Assembly: GCA_902771155.1 (NCBI GenBank)
Contig: CACXVS010000032.1
Span: forward strand, 1-54,265
Source of the DNA: an uncultured Prevotellaceae bacterium
GTDB taxonomy: Bacteria; Bacteroidota; Bacteroidia; Bacteroidales; Bacteroidaceae
Direction of reading: 5' to 3'
Length of the DNA: 54,265 bases
Within the stretch, counting starts at the first letter, position 1. Every line of letters starts with the position of its first letter. The notes beneath the pieces were generated by a model that saw only the letters and a list, made by a program, of their open reading frames with translations, did not search any database and was not told the origin of the DNA. Below, piece by piece: positions 20,994 to 31,189 of this stretch. A program made the translations under genes and the position numbers.

Positions 20994-21704
20994 ATGCTCG
21001 AAGAACTTAAAGAAAAAGTATTCAAGGCAAACCTGGACCTTGTCAAGCAGGGACTGGTTATATTCACTTGGGGAAACGTAAGTGGTATCGATCGTGAGCA
21101 TGGTCTGGTGGTTATCAAACCTTCAGGTGTCAGCTACGACGAGATGAAAGTCGATGATATGGTAGTGGTGGATCTCGAAACAGGTGAGGTGGTTGATGGC
21201 GATTTGAATCCATCTTCGGATACTCCTACACACCTTGTCTTATATAAGGCATTCCCCAACATCCAGGGTGTGGTGCACACCCATTCAACTTATGCTACTG
21301 CCTTTGCGCAGGCAGGTAAGGATATTCCTAACATCGGTACAACTCATGCCGACTATTTCTATAAGGCTATACCATGTACAAGGGATATGACCAAGGAAGA
21401 GGTGGAAGGTCAGTATGAATTAGAGACTGGCAACGTCATCGTCGATGAGATTTTGAATATCCGTAAGATCAATCCTGATCATACGCCTGCCGTACTGGTA
21501 AAGAATCATGGTCCCTTCTCTTGGGGTACATCACCAGACAATGCTGTCTATAATGCTAAGGTAATGGAACAGTGTGCAAAAATGGCATTTGTGGCATTCT
21601 CTGTGAACCCTGATTTGACCATGAATCCCTTGCTTATCGAGAAGCACTATAACCGCAAGCATGGTCCTAATGCATATTATGGACAAAAAGGTCAGAAACA
21701 TTAA
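20994..21704 (+). CDS. araD: L-ribulose-5-phosphate 4-epimerase
   Basis: This 236-residue class II aldolase-family enzyme makes D-xylulose-5-phosphate from L-ribulose-5-phosphate. It shows [33 protein letters not shown], the zinc ligands in [22 protein letters not shown], and a third zinc His in KNHGPFSWG. The open frame extends back to 20913 inside the regulator gene, but the ATG at 20994 ([14 protein letters not shown]) is the standard family start and lies 16 bases after the regulator stop. Confidence 0.95.
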   Translation: MLEELKEKVFKANLDLVKQGLVIFTWGNVSGIDREHGLVVIKPSGVSYDEMKVDDMVVVDLETGEVVDGDLNPSSDTPTHLVLYKAFPNIQGVVHTHSTYATAFAQAGKDIPNIGTTHADYFYKAIPCTRDMTKEEVEGQYELETGNVIVDEILNIRKINPDHTPAVLVKNHGPFSWGTSPDNAVYNAKVMEQCAKMAFVAFSVNPDLTMNPLLIEKHYNRKHGPNAYYGQKGQKH

Positions 21705-21731
21705 CAATTAACTAATAAAACATTTACAATA

Positions 21732-23270
21732 ATGAACGCATTTGATAATTATGAGATTTGGTGGGTAACTGGTGCTCAGCTTCTTTATGGAGGCGATGCA
21801 GTGGTTGCAGTTGACGGACACTCTAAGGAGATGGTAGCTGGGCTTAATGAGAGTGGCAACATCCCCGTAAAGATAGTTTATAAAGGCACGGCTAACAGCT
21901 CGAAGGAGGTAGAGCAGGTAATGCTGGCTGCCAATAACGATGAGAAGTGTGTAGGTATCATCACCTGGATGCACACGTTCTCGCCTGCAAAGATGTGGAT
22001 CAAGGGTCTGCAGCAGTTGCAGAAGCCCCTACTCCACTTCCACACTCAGTACAATGCTGAAATTCCCTGGGCAACTATGGATATGGACTTTATGAACCTG
22101 AACCAGAGTGCTCACGGTGACATTGAGTTCGGACATATCTGCACCCGTATGCGTGTGGCTCGCAAGGTGGTTTGTGGCTATTGGAAGGATGAGGCTGCAC
22201 AGAAGCAGATTGCCGTTTGGGCACGTGTAGCAGCAGGCGTAGCTGATGCTCACAACGTGCGCTGTCTGATGTTCGGTATGAACATGAACAATGTGGCTGT
22301 GACTGATGGCGACCGTGTAGAGTTCGAGCAGCGTCTGGGTTACCACGTTGACTACTACCCTGTTAGTTCTCTGATGGAGTACTTTAAGAAGGTTACCGAC
22401 AAGGAGGCTGATGAACTGGTAGAGGAGTATAAGAAACTCTATACCATCAAGATCGATGAGAGTGGTGAGCAGGTTTACTGGGAGAAAGTGAAGAATGCTG
22501 CCAAGGCAGAGATTGCTCTGCGCCGTGTACTGAAGGACGAGGGCGCTACAGCCTTTACCACTAACTTCGACGACCTCGGTGATGCTGACATCGACGCTCC
22601 AGACTTCTGTGGTTTCGACCAGATTCCTGGTCTGGCCTCACAGCGTTTGATGGAAGAAGGTTATGGCTTCGGTGCCGAGGGTGACTGGAAGACTGCTTGT
22701 CTCTATCGCACGCTGTGGGTTATCCAGCAGGGCATGCCTACGGGTTGCTCGTTCCTGGAAGACTATACCCTGAACTTTGCTGGCGACAAGAGCTCTTGTC
22801 TGCAGAGTCACATGCTTGAGGTTTGCCCGTTGATCGCTACCGACAAGCCAAAGCTCGAGGTTCATTTCCTGGGCATCGGTATCCGCAAACAACAGACTGC
22901 TCGTCTGGTATTCACCTCTAAGACTGGCCGTGGTATCAAGGCTACAGTTGTTGACCTTGGCAACCGTTTCCGTCTCATTTCTCAGGAGGTTGAGTGCATC
23001 GAGCCAAAGCCTATGCCCAATCTGCCTGTGGCCTCTGCTCTGTGGATTCCCCAGCCTACCTTCGAAATCGGTGCAGCTGCATGGATCCTGGCAGGTGGTA
23101 CTCACCACAGTGCATTCTCTTATGATATTAATGAGGAATACTGGGAGGACTTTGCTGAGATACTGGGTATCGAGTACGTTCGCATCAACAAGCAGACTAA
23201 CATTGCCGACTTCAAGCAGACGCTCCGTAATAACGAGGTTTACTTCATGTTAAACAAAGCACTCCGATAA
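21732..23270 (+). CDS. araA: L-arabinose isomerase
   Basis: This 512-residue enzyme converts L-arabinose to L-ribulose. The N-terminal domain begins WWVTGAQLLYGGDAV, a family hallmark. The metal/substrate residues fall in EEGYGFGAEGDWK and in the His-containing LEVCPLIA and HHSAFSYD segments. Length matches AraA. It follows araD by 27 bases. A 105-base gap with a hairpin-forming repeat separates it from the kinase gene. Confidence 0.96.
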   Translation: MNAFDNYEIWWVTGAQLLYGGDAVVAVDGHSKEMVAGLNESGNIPVKIVYKGTANSSKEVEQVMLAANNDEKCVGIITWMHTFSPAKMWIKGLQQLQKPLLHFHTQYNAEIPWATMDMDFMNLNQSAHGDIEFGHICTRMRVARKVVCGYWKDEAAQKQIAVWARVAAGVADAHNVRCLMFGMNMNNVAVTDGDRVEFEQRLGYHVDYYPVSSLMEYFKKVTDKEADELVEEYKKLYTIKIDESGEQVYWEKVKNAAKAEIALRRVLKDEGATAFTTNFDDLGDADIDAPDFCGFDQIPGLASQRLMEEGYGFGAEGDWKTACLYRTLWVIQQGMPTGCSFLEDYTLNFAGDKSSCLQSHMLEVCPLIATDKPKLEVHFLGIGIRKQQTARLVFTSKTGRGIKATVVDLGNRFRLISQEVECIEPKPMPNLPVASALWIPQPTFEIGAAAWILAGGTHHSAFSYDINEEYWEDFAEILGIEYVRINKQTNIADFKQTLRNNEVYFMLNKALR

Positions 23271-23276
23271 CAATTT

Positions 23277-23354
23277 AACATAGAGATACAGAGACACAGA
23301 GACTATTATGCAGAGAGATTTAGATAAACTCTGTAACTCTGTGCCTCTGTGTTG
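23277..23354. repeat. CTCTGTnn-periodic hairpin repeat, copy 1
   Basis: The left arm (about 23278-23303) and right arm (about 23329-23354) are imperfect inverted copies. Each is built from three 8-base units of the form CTCTGTnn. The element lies between araA and the kinase gene and could shape mRNA processing or partial termination within the operon. A second copy is at 33895-33955. Confidence 0.75.
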
Positions 23355-23375
23355 ATAAATAAAAAAAGAATAACT

Positions 23376-24965
23376 ATGACAGCAAAACAAACTATAGAGG
23401 CAGGAAAAGCTATATTGGGAATCGAATTCGGTTCTACAAGAATTAAGGCCGTCCTTATCGACGAGGACAACAAACCCATTGCACAGGGTTCACACGAGTG
23501 GGAGAATCAGTTGGTAGATGGTCTTTGGACCTATTCTACTGAGGCTATCTGGTATGGTCTTCAGGACTGCTATGCCGAGCTCCGCAAGGATGTCATGGCA
23601 CAATACGAGTGTGAGATCGAAGCCCTCGCAGCCATTGGCTTCTCGGCTATGATGCATGGTTACATGGCTTTTAATGAGAAGCAGGAGATCCTCGTGCCTT
23701 TCCGCACTTGGCGTAACACCAACACTGGTAAGGCAGCAGCTGAACTCTCTAAGCTTTTCAATTACAATATTCCCCTGCGTTGGAGCATCAGCCATCTCTA
23801 TGAGGCAATCCTCGACAATGAGGAGCACGTCAGTGACATCAAGTACCTCACTACCCTCGCTGGTTATGTACACTGGCAGGTAACAGGGCAGTTCGTGCTT
23901 GGCGTTGGTGATGCTTCAGGTATGATCCCTGTTGATCCCAAGACCAAGACCTATGATGCTACGATGGTTAAGAAGTTCGATGAGCTCATTGCTCCAAAGG
24001 GATTCTCATGGAAATTGCTCGACATTCTGCCTAAGTCACTGAACGCAGGTGAGAACGCTGGTTTCCTTACTCCCGAGGGTGCTAAGAAACTCGATGTCTC
24101 TGGTCATCTGAAGGCTGGTATCCCCGTTTGTCCTCCTGAGGGCGATGCTGGTACTGGTATGGTTGCCACCAATGCAGTTAAGCAGCGCACGGGTAACGTA
24201 AGTGCCGGAACATCAAGCTTCTCCATGATTGTGCTGGAGAAAGAGTTGAGTAAACCTTACGAGATGATTGATATGGTGACGACCCCTGACGGTTCGCTCG
24301 TTGCCATGGTTCACTGTAACAACTGCACCAGCGACATTAACGCCTGGGTAGGTCTGTTTAAGGAGTATCAGCAGCTGTTGGGTGTTAAGGTCGACATGAA
24401 CGAGCTTTATGGAAAACTGTTCAACGAGGCTCTGAAGGGTGATGCCGATTGTGGCGGACTGATGGCTTATAACTATGTATCAGGCGAGCCTGTTACTGGT
24501 TTGGCTGAGGGTCGTCCCATGTTTGTTCGCTCTGCTGGCGATAAGTTCAACCTGGCCAACTTTATGCGTGCACACCTCTACGGAGCCATTGGCGTGCTGA
24601 AGATTGGTAACGATATCTTGCTGAAAGAGGAGAAGATCAAGGTTGATCGCATCACTGGTCATGGTGGTTACTTTAAGACACCCGGTGTAGGTCAGCGTAT
24701 GTTGGCTGCTGCCCTCAACTCCCCCATCTCTGTCATGGAGACTGCTGGTGAAGGTGGTGCATGGGGTATTGCCTTGCTTGCCGGTTACCTTATTAATAAG
24801 AATGGTAAGAACCTGGCCGACTACCTCGAGGACGTGGTATTCGCAGGCAACACAGGTGTTTCTGTCGCCCCCACAGCCGAGGATGTGGCCGGTTTCGAGA
24901 AATACATCGAGAACTACAAGCGCTGTCTGCCTATCGAGCAGGCTGCTGTCGATAACAAGAACTAA
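23376..24965 (+). CDS. araB: FGGY-family sugar kinase, probable L-ribulokinase
   Basis: This 529-residue FGGY kinase has an N-terminal phosphate loop [15 protein letters not shown], the mid-protein [19 protein letters not shown] and the C-terminal [16 protein letters not shown] followed by [18 protein letters not shown]. It resembles xylulokinases more than enterobacterial AraB, as is usual for the Bacteroidetes ribulokinase in ara operons. Between araA and an arabinofuranosidase it most likely phosphorylates L-ribulose. The ATG at 23376 (MTAKQT) is preferred over the in-frame upstream codon at 23349, which lies in the hairpin repeat. Confidence 0.87.
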   Translation: MTAKQTIEAGKAILGIEFGSTRIKAVLIDEDNKPIAQGSHEWENQLVDGLWTYSTEAIWYGLQDCYAELRKDVMAQYECEIEALAAIGFSAMMHGYMAFNEKQEILVPFRTWRNTNTGKAAAELSKLFNYNIPLRWSISHLYEAILDNEEHVSDIKYLTTLAGYVHWQVTGQFVLGVGDASGMIPVDPKTKTYDATMVKKFDELIAPKGFSWKLLDILPKSLNAGENAGFLTPEGAKKLDVSGHLKAGIPVCPPEGDAGTGMVATNAVKQRTGNVSAGTSSFSMIVLEKELSKPYEMIDMVTTPDGSLVAMVHCNNCTSDINAWVGLFKEYQQLLGVKVDMNELYGKLFNEALKGDADCGGLMAYNYVSGEPVTGLAEGRPMFVRSAGDKFNLANFMRAHLYGAIGVLKIGNDILLKEEKIKVDRITGHGGYFKTPGVGQRMLAAALNSPISVMETAGEGGAWGIALLAGYLINKNGKNLADYLEDVVFAGNTGVSVAPTAEDVAGFEKYIENYKRCLPIEQAAVDNKN

Positions 24966-24976
24966 ACCTTTTAAGT

Positions 24977-26566
24977 ATGAAGAAATTACTTATTTCAATA
25001 ACCATCGCCCTCTTCTCTTTGCCTATGATGGCAGCTGAGAATATAAAGGCAACGGTTCATGCCGACAAGGCGGGTGCCAAGATCAACAAAGAGATTTATG
25101 GACAGTTCTCTGAGCACCTTGGCTCATGCATCTACGGTGGCCTCTGGGTGGGCGAAGATTCGCAGATACCTAACATCAACGGCTACCGCAAGGATGTGTT
25201 CGAGGCCCTGAAAGCCCTCAAAGTACCCGTTCTTCGTTGGCCGGGTGGTTGTTTCGCTGACGACTACCATTGGATGGACGGCATTGGTCCCAAAGACAAG
25301 CGTCCCTCATTACGTAACAATAACTGGGGTGGAACTATCGAGGACAATTCGTTTGGCACCCATGAATTCCTTAACCTCTGCGAGATGCTTGGTTGTGAAC
25401 CTTACATTAGTGGTAACGTCGGTTCTGGTACAGTGAAGGAGATGGCCCAGTGGGTGGAGTATATGACCAGCGACGGCGATACTCCCATGGCTCGTCTGCG
25501 TCGTGCAAACGGACGTGAGAAGGCTTGGCATGTGAAGTATTTCGGTATCGGAAATGAAGCCTGGGGTTGCGGTGGTAACATGACACCAGAATACTACAGC
25601 GATGAGTTCCGTAAGTTCAATACTTATCTGCGCGACTATACAGGCAATCGTCTGTATCGCATTGCCAGTGGCGCTTCCGACTATGACTATAACTGGACTG
25701 AGGTGCTGATGGACAAAATCGGCTCTCGTATGCAGGGCGTGTCTTTACATTATTATACCTGTTCTGGTTGGGAAGGTTCGAAAGGTTCTGCCATCAAGTT
25801 CAACACAGACCAGTACTATTGGGCTCTTGGCAAATGTCTCGAGATTGAAGAAGTAATAAAGAAGCACAAGGCCATCATGGACGAGAAAGACCCTGAAGGT
25901 AAGGTCGGACTGCTCGTTGATGAATGGGGAACATGGTGGGACGAGGAACCAGGCACCATCGCCGGGCACCTCTATCAGCAGAACGCTCTTCGTGATGCTT
26001 TCGTTGCTGCGCTGAGTCTGAACGTATTCCATAAATACACAGACCGTGTAAAGATGGCTAACATCGCTCAGATCGTGAATGTTCTTCAGTCGATGATTCT
26101 CACCGATCAGGAAGGTACGGGCCATATGGTGCTTACCCCAACATACCATGTGTTCGAGATGTACACCCCGTTCCAGGAGGCTACCTATCTGCCTGTTGAT
26201 CTCGAGAGCGAAGTCATGGCCGTCAGCAAGGGCTATTTCAAAGAGAAGAAGGGTGCAAAGGACGAAGGTTACCGCCCCTGTCCTATGCTCTCAGCTTCAG
26301 CAGCTAAGACCACTGACGGTGGTCTGGTTCTGGCCGTTACTAACGTAAGCCTCGACAAGGAGCAGACCATTGATTTCCAGATTGACGGCTACAATGCCAA
26401 GAGCGTCAGTGGTCGTATCCTCACTTCGAAGAACGTGGCCGACTACAACGACTTCAACAATCCGAGCATCGTGGCTCCAAAGGCCTACAACGATGCCCAG
26501 TTGAAGAAGGGCGTTCTCACTGTAAAGGTCCCCGCCAAGTCGATCATCGTCCTGAACATCAAGTAA
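24977..26566 (+). CDS. secreted GH51 alpha-L-arabinofuranosidase
   Basis: This 529-residue glycoside hydrolase has a Sec signal peptide (1-20, cleaved near MMAAEN). The GH51 pair of catalytic glutamates is clear: acid/base Glu194 in [10 protein letters not shown] and nucleophile Glu316 in [24 protein letters not shown] is also a family motif. The end is a beta-sandwich with SIIVLNIK. It trims L-arabinose from arabinan, arabinogalactan or arabinoxylan in the periplasm and supplies substrate to the genes upstream. It is the last gene of the plus-strand sugar locus and a terminator follows. Confidence 0.94.
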   Translation: MKKLLISITIALFSLPMMAAENIKATVHADKAGAKINKEIYGQFSEHLGSCIYGGLWVGEDSQIPNINGYRKDVFEALKALKVPVLRWPGGCFADDYHWMDGIGPKDKRPSLRNNNWGGTIEDNSFGTHEFLNLCEMLGCEPYISGNVGSGTVKEMAQWVEYMTSDGDTPMARLRRANGREKAWHVKYFGIGNEAWGCGGNMTPEYYSDEFRKFNTYLRDYTGNRLYRIASGASDYDYNWTEVLMDKIGSRMQGVSLHYYTCSGWEGSKGSAIKFNTDQYYWALGKCLEIEEVIKKHKAIMDEKDPEGKVGLLVDEWGTWWDEEPGTIAGHLYQQNALRDAFVAALSLNVFHKYTDRVKMANIAQIVNVLQSMILTDQEGTGHMVLTPTYHVFEMYTPFQEATYLPVDLESEVMAVSKGYFKEKKGAKDEGYRPCPMLSASAAKTTDGGLVLAVTNVSLDKEQTIDFQIDGYNAKSVSGRILTSKNVADYNDFNNPSIVAPKAYNDAQLKKGVLTVKVPAKSIIVLNIK

Positions 26567-26591
26567 ACTCAAGACCGAAGTTTAGACATTC

Positions 26592-26632
26592 ACCCTCGGC
26601 ATCCACTTTTCAGGTTTGCCGAGGGTTTCTTT
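26592..26632 (+). terminator. rho-independent terminator of the arabinose operon
   Basis: ACCCTCGGC (26592-26600) pairs perfectly with GCCGAGGGT (26618-26626) and is followed by TTCTTT. It lies 26 bases after the arabinofuranosidase stop. Confidence 0.88.
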
Positions 26633-26677
26633 GTGCTCTTTAAATCATGAAATCTTCATATAGTCATCTATGACTTG

Positions 26678-26759
26678 TTCAGATATCTCCTTTCACTCGT
26701 TCGAATATCTCCTTTAAGTGAAAGAGATATCTCCTTTACCCCTATAGGAGATATCTGAA
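26678..26759. promoter_or_regulatory. 22-base-periodic ATATCTCCTTT array with inverted copy
   Basis: The 11-mer ATATCTCCTTT occurs at 26683, 26705 and 26727, exactly 22 bases apart, and AGGAGATAT follows in inverted orientation at 26746-26754. The outer arms TTCAGATATCTCCT (26678-26691) and AGGAGATATCTGAA (26746-26759) are perfect inverted repeats. A degenerate unit (GCATCTCCTTA) starts at 26773. No reading frame covers it. The region 26633-26881 otherwise holds only this array and the hairpin at 26818-26873. The function is unknown; phased protein binding sites are one possibility. Confidence 0.5.
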
Positions 26760-26817
26760 TGAGTCGTGGAAGGCATCTCCTTAACCCAAAGAAGGCATCC
26801 CTGTCTTTTTTCCTACT

Positions 26818-26873
26818 ACACGTAGGATAATTCACGGGTACACTTAGAAGAAATTACGGCTACGTGTACCCGT
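26818..26873 (-). terminator. hairpin after the glycosyltransferase remnant
   Basis: ACGGGTACAC (26834-26843) pairs perfectly with GTGTACCCGT (26864-26873), and ACACGTAG (26818-26825) with CTACGTGT (26860-26867) offers an alternative fold. It lies nine bases past the minus-strand stop at 26882. There is no clear T-run, so a terminator role is only plausible. Confidence 0.45.
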
Positions 26874-26881
26874 AAAATATC

Positions 26882-27925
26882 TTAGATTTGCATATTCTTT
26901 TTTGAGATCGAAGCTCGGACATCTATAGTCTTTGACAAGGATGATATCATATCCTCTCTTGGGCAATCGACTGCCTGAACATATGGATCGCCTGCCCTCA
27001 GTTTCATCACAAAGACACTTGGCCCTGTGGTGATGCTTCCTACAAAAGAACGGCTGCTAAGCAACAAGTCAACTGAAATGATCAGTCTGGTAATGGCCGC
27101 CTGTCTGCTTTTCTGTGACTTTTGGCTGAAAGCTTTGTGAAGATATCCCCTCTCCTCTGGCCGACAGAGTGTCAAGAATCGAACATTGGGGTAATCCGCC
27201 AGTAATTCCTGATATTGGCGATAGTCGTCTGTCAGGATGAATACACATGAGCCAGCCTTGGGATTTAATGCTTGTATGATATGTTTACCACTGATTAAAG
27301 TGGTCTCCATCATTTTATCTCCACCTCGGATTTGGATACTGTCATATAAATACGGAATGGCAATCTTCTCTTTGATTTGAACTTGTTGTTGCAGAATGTC
27401 TGGCTGCAAACGCCAAATCATCCTTGTTAGTAATCCATATATTTCAATGTAGTTACAGTTCATTCCCAACTTGGGAATTAAAATATGCTTATTAGTTTTT
27501 AATACTACGTCTTGATCAAAAAGTATATACTCTTTATATACAAGTAATCCTACCAGTCTGCCAGCCATTGTCTTCATCATAGATTTGATTTTCCATACAA
27601 TGGGACCGATTGATTTCTGCCTCCTGCATCCTTTCAGAATACGGTACCATGAGGGCAGTCAATGAAAGTTGCACCATCGATGGAAAGGTTCGTGTACTTC
27701 TTCGCAAAACGGCAGGAAATACTCTGTCCATCCTACCCCTGTACCAAAGTTGGCATCGTCGGAATAAAGCTGGAACCTGACGTGATGGGCCAGGCAGTAT
27801 ATCATGGCATCCACCATATAGTTTATCTCGACAAACAAGCCGCAGTCAACACCGATACGGCAAACCATCCTCCTACGGAAGGTCTCATTGACCTTCCGAT
27901 AGGACATGACATCCAATTGTTTCAT
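26882..27925 (-). pseudogene. fucosyltransferase-like glycosyltransferase, interrupted by in-frame TGA
   Basis: One open frame of 347 residues is broken only at codon 89 by TGA (27659-27661). The part before the stop (RIGVDCGLFVEINYM, LYSDDANFGTGVGW, EVHEPFHRWCNFH) and the part after (LPSWYRILKG through the end) are in the same frame and read as one protein, so a CGA-to-TGA change is the simplest explanation. The C-terminal half has IQIRGGDK, CVFILTDDYRQY and a late SFVGSITTGPSVFVMK segment, which resemble GT23/NodZ-like fucosyltransferases. An internal Met at 27580 could start a 232-residue fragment. The gene begins nine bases after the TonB-receptor stop. The family call is tentative. Confidence 0.7.
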
Positions 27926-27934
27926 ACTTGCTGT

Positions 27935-30505
27935 TCAGAGTCTGTTCTTCTCTGCATTACCAGCTCCAGTACCCTTGTACTTCGACGGAGTAACGTTGAA
28001 ACGGTAACGTAAGGAGAGTTGGACGCAACGGGAATCGTTGTCTTCCTTCTTATTGAACATCATGCGATTACTATATAATGTGAAGCGATTGATGCCGCCA
28101 TTAAGGAGATCGTAGCCGGTCAGTTTGACATTGAACCGATGTTTGAAGAAGTCCTTGCTGACACTAACCGAGAGCATTGGATTGACACTATCATACCACA
28201 AGTTTGATCCAGTATTGCCATGGGTGTGCAAATTGAAATCTGCTTGTAACAGCCAGTCGTGGGGCATTGCAACGATGTTACCCAATTGAAAGGATAACAT
28301 AGGATGATTAAAACTCATCTCCTGACCTACGAATGTTGACTTGAACCATGGTTTCATCAGTGATACATTGTACTGTGGGGTCCACGTTACCCCATCACTC
28401 AGTTTAACATTCTTCTGTGCGCCCAGCGTAATGGTGAGCCAATCTGCATAATCGTAGTTTTTATAAGTCACGAAATTGATCTTGCTATCGTTTTCAACAC
28501 TATCTGCTGTATAGAGGATAGGATCTACGCAGTGAGAGAAATTCATTGCCAGATAGAGCCACTTCCACATAACCATAGCATTCAGGTTATGGTATTTGAC
28601 GGGTTTTAAATAAGGATTACCTGTCTGTAAGTTCAGACGATTCTCATAGGTAACGTCACTACTCAACTGCCAGTAAGATGGGCGCGTCGTGCGCTTGGCG
28701 TAACTGAGGCTGAACTGCAGGCTCTTCAGGGATGTAGATAATGCAACCGAAGGGAATAGATCGTTGTAAGTACGACACTGATCACTGCGACGTAGGCCAT
28801 TAACGAAGTATTCCGATTCCACGTGCTCGTAGCGTAGTCCTGCTGAAAATTGGACACGACCAAAACGTTGTCGCAGTTCCAAAAAGGGTGCAATAGCCTG
28901 TTCGTGTTGTTCGTTGTTACTGTTGTCAATATATCCTTCTTGATTATCAAATCTGCTTTTCCATCGTGTATCAGTGTATTCCTCCCCTATCTCAATTTGT
29001 CCTTTCCATATCGGATGACTCACGAATAGTTTCTCTGCAAGCAACTTACTTCGAGTCAGATTCTCGGTGTTCACATCGCGATCCGAATCTTTATCGCTCA
29101 ATTCTACCTGCGCATTACGACTTATCTGCTTACGGAAGGTATAGTCGGCATTGAAGTCGATATTGAATTGGCCCACTTTACCTGTATAGTAGAGGTTAAC
29201 TTGATGCATAGGATAGTTCTCGTCACGCATCACACTACTATTCTGTAGATGGTCGTACACTTTGTTGTCGTAGTGAATATCGTCGTCATACTCTCTGATG
29301 GTTTTTACGTAGTCATAAGTATTCTGGTAGAATCCACCAAAGGAGTGGTGTTCATTAATCTGATAGTTAAAACCGAATCGTCCTTCAAAGTAAGGATTGC
29401 GTGCTGTAGAATGCTGATTGTTGTTAATTACCCAAAGCGTATCGGCAAAGACTGTCTGCTCAAACTCACCGTTGCTCCATCTTTTGTTATAGGCCCCGAA
29501 GAGGTTGGCAAAGAGTTCCAGTCCACCTGTTCGGTAAGTCAGATTAACACGCTCATTATTTGCATAACCACGTCCCTTACGACTCCACGAGGTCAGTTCT
29601 ACACCAAGGCCCTCTCCTGCTGCCCGCTTGGTACGGATGACGATAACGGCATTGACTGTGGCATCATAACGTGCACCTGGATTCTGTATGACTTCGACGC
29701 TGCGGATGTTGTCTGACTGGACATTCTTCAGTTCTGTAAGGTCTGTCAGCTTACGGTTGTTTAGATAGATGAGAGGTGTGCCCTTTCCTAATATCTCGTA
29801 GGTTTCACCACGCTTGGCAATCATCGGTACGCGTGTCAGCACATCCTCTGCCGTACCCATGCGCTCCATCACCGTACCCTCCACATTCATCAGCAGTGAA
29901 TTACCTTGTAGCATCACCTTAGGGCGTTCGCCCTGCACCACCACACCGTTCAGTGTATAGTTGTCTGGGCGCATCCGAATGGTGCCTACATTTTCTTTAT
30001 CGCATAGACGATTGATAGTCTTATAACCAATATAAGAGATACGGACAAGGACAGGTTCCGTATCATATGGAACGGCGAAGTAGCCAGCCTCATTGCTCAC
30101 GCCTCCACCTATGACGGTCGAGTCTGATGGATGAAGCAGGTAAACATTGGCATAAGCAACAGGCTGGCCAACTTCGTCGATGATAGTACCTTTGAGGTGA
30201 CGGTTGGCTTTATGGGTACATTCTAAGTATATCTCATGCTCTCCGCTTTTGACAATACGAACGGGATAAAAGCCAACAAGTTGCTGAATGGCATCAGGAA
30301 CGGATTTGTGCTGTACATTCGTAGTTACACGGAAGTCCTCCAACTCGTCGTAGATAAAGATAAGATCATAGTTCGTGGTCTGCGACTGGATGTATTTTAA
30401 GGCATCAGAGAGAGATTCATTCTGAAAGTTGCGTGTGATCTTTTGTGCCCAGCAAACTGAGAATATGGCACACAACAAGAGTATCAATGATAGTCTTTTC
30501 ATCAT
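27935..30505 (-). CDS. TonB-dependent outer-membrane receptor with STN and carboxypeptidase-like domains
   Basis: This 856-residue outer-membrane protein has a signal peptide (1-20). Next comes an STN domain (about 24-95, FQNESLSDALKYIQSQT) used in signalling to FecR-type anti-sigma factors. A carboxypeptidase-regulatory-like beta-sandwich follows (about 100-180, LKGTIIDEVGQPVAYANVYL), then a plug region (GTPLIYLNNRKLTDLTELKNVQSDNIRSVEVIQNPG), and then a long beta-barrel of the OMP_b-brl type. No SusD partner is adjacent. With the ECF sigma and anti-sigma genes upstream on the same strand it fits a cell-surface signalling transducer. The ligand is unknown. Confidence 0.87.
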   Translation of the reverse strand: MMKRLSLILLLCAIFSVCWAQKITRNFQNESLSDALKYIQSQTTNYDLIFIYDELEDFRVTTNVQHKSVPDAIQQLVGFYPVRIVKSGEHEIYLECTHKANRHLKGTIIDEVGQPVAYANVYLLHPSDSTVIGGGVSNEAGYFAVPYDTEPVLVRISYIGYKTINRLCDKENVGTIRMRPDNYTLNGVVVQGERPKVMLQGNSLLMNVEGTVMERMGTAEDVLTRVPMIAKRGETYEILGKGTPLIYLNNRKLTDLTELKNVQSDNIRSVEVIQNPGARYDATVNAVIVIRTKRAAGEGLGVELTSWSRKGRGYANNERVNLTYRTGGLELFANLFGAYNKRWSNGEFEQTVFADTLWVINNNQHSTARNPYFEGRFGFNYQINEHHSFGGFYQNTYDYVKTIREYDDDIHYDNKVYDHLQNSSVMRDENYPMHQVNLYYTGKVGQFNIDFNADYTFRKQISRNAQVELSDKDSDRDVNTENLTRSKLLAEKLFVSHPIWKGQIEIGEEYTDTRWKSRFDNQEGYIDNSNNEQHEQAIAPFLELRQRFGRVQFSAGLRYEHVESEYFVNGLRRSDQCRTYNDLFPSVALSTSLKSLQFSLSYAKRTTRPSYWQLSSDVTYENRLNLQTGNPYLKPVKYHNLNAMVMWKWLYLAMNFSHCVDPILYTADSVENDSKINFVTYKNYDYADWLTITLGAQKNVKLSDGVTWTPQYNVSLMKPWFKSTFVGQEMSFNHPMLSFQLGNIVAMPHDWLLQADFNLHTHGNTGSNLWYDSVNPMLSVSVSKDFFKHRFNVKLTGYDLLNGGINRFTLYSNRMMFNKKEDNDSRCVQLSLRYRFNVTPSKYKGTGAGNAEKNRL

Positions 30506-30517
30506 GGTAAATGTGTT

Positions 30518-31189
30518 TTAGCAATCCGTGGCGGGGATGGCTGTGGTTCTTATGAAAAGTGTGTCATTCTCTGTCTGGATCTGAATCCACTCGAAATTGT
30601 TCATCATCTCTACAACTTTCTCCAACGTATAATCCGGTTTCCATCGATAGAACAGTCGAAGACGTGGTGCATCTTCGTTTTGATAGACTACCTCGACGTT
30701 GTAGTAGGCCGAGAGTTCTTCGAATATCTCGCCAAGAGGCACGTTGTCATAGAGTTTGGGCTGGGTTATGGCTATCGAATCGGTTTTAATAAGCTGAGAG
30801 TTAGTCGTTGATGGTTGCGTGTTTGTAACCTCTGTGACTTCTTGTTCTTTTGAAGAATTATTGTGGTTGACGATGCGAATGGCGGCATAGGCAATGCCTG
30901 AGAGCATGAGAATGCTCACAAACATGGCAGCAAACTTAAGGAGTTTAGAATGGAGTGTGTAGTGTTTATAATCTGCACTTCTTGCATTTGAAACTCTCTG
31001 CCATTCTTCATCAATCATTTCTTCTGTGATTGTCTCATCAGCATGGGCAGCACTGACGGCGCTCTGTGTCTTCGACATCAGCGTATAGAGTTCACGACAC
31101 TCCTCGTCGGCAAGTATCTCCTGCCACTCGCTGGTCGTGTATCGCTGGGGCTGCTCCATCATCTGGAGCAAAAGATCGGTCTTGTTCAT
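30518..31189 (-). CDS. FecR-type anti-sigma factor
   Basis: This 223-residue single-pass membrane protein has a cytoplasmic N-terminal part (1-83), a transmembrane helix (about 84-106, LLKFAAMFVSILMLSGIAYAAI), a Thr/Asn-rich linker, and a periplasmic domain (about 145-215, LYDNVPLGEIFEELSAYYNVEVVY). The periplasmic domain resembles the DUF4974/STN fold at the end of Bacteroidetes FecR proteins. It would hold the ECF factor until the receptor signals. It overlaps the sigma gene by four bases, and the receptor gene follows 12 bases downstream. The conserved FecR middle domain is short here, so this is a compact member. Confidence 0.8.
   Translation of the reverse strand: MNKTDLLLQMMEQPQRYTTSEWQEILADEECRELYTLMSKTQSAVSAAHADETITEEMIDEEWQRVSNARSADYKHYTLHSKLLKFAAMFVSILMLSGIAYAAIRIVNHNNSSKEQEVTEVTNTQPSTTNSQLIKTDSIAITQPKLYDNVPLGEIFEELSAYYNVEVVYQNEDAPRLRLFYRWKPDYTLEKVVEMMNNFEWIQIQTENDTLFIRTTAIPATDC

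Noticed and set aside
27659..27661. TGA as selenocysteine or recoded codon in the glycosyltransferase
   Set aside because: No reason for selenocysteine in this family, no selenocysteine insertion hairpin was seen directly after it, and many real genes here end in TGA.
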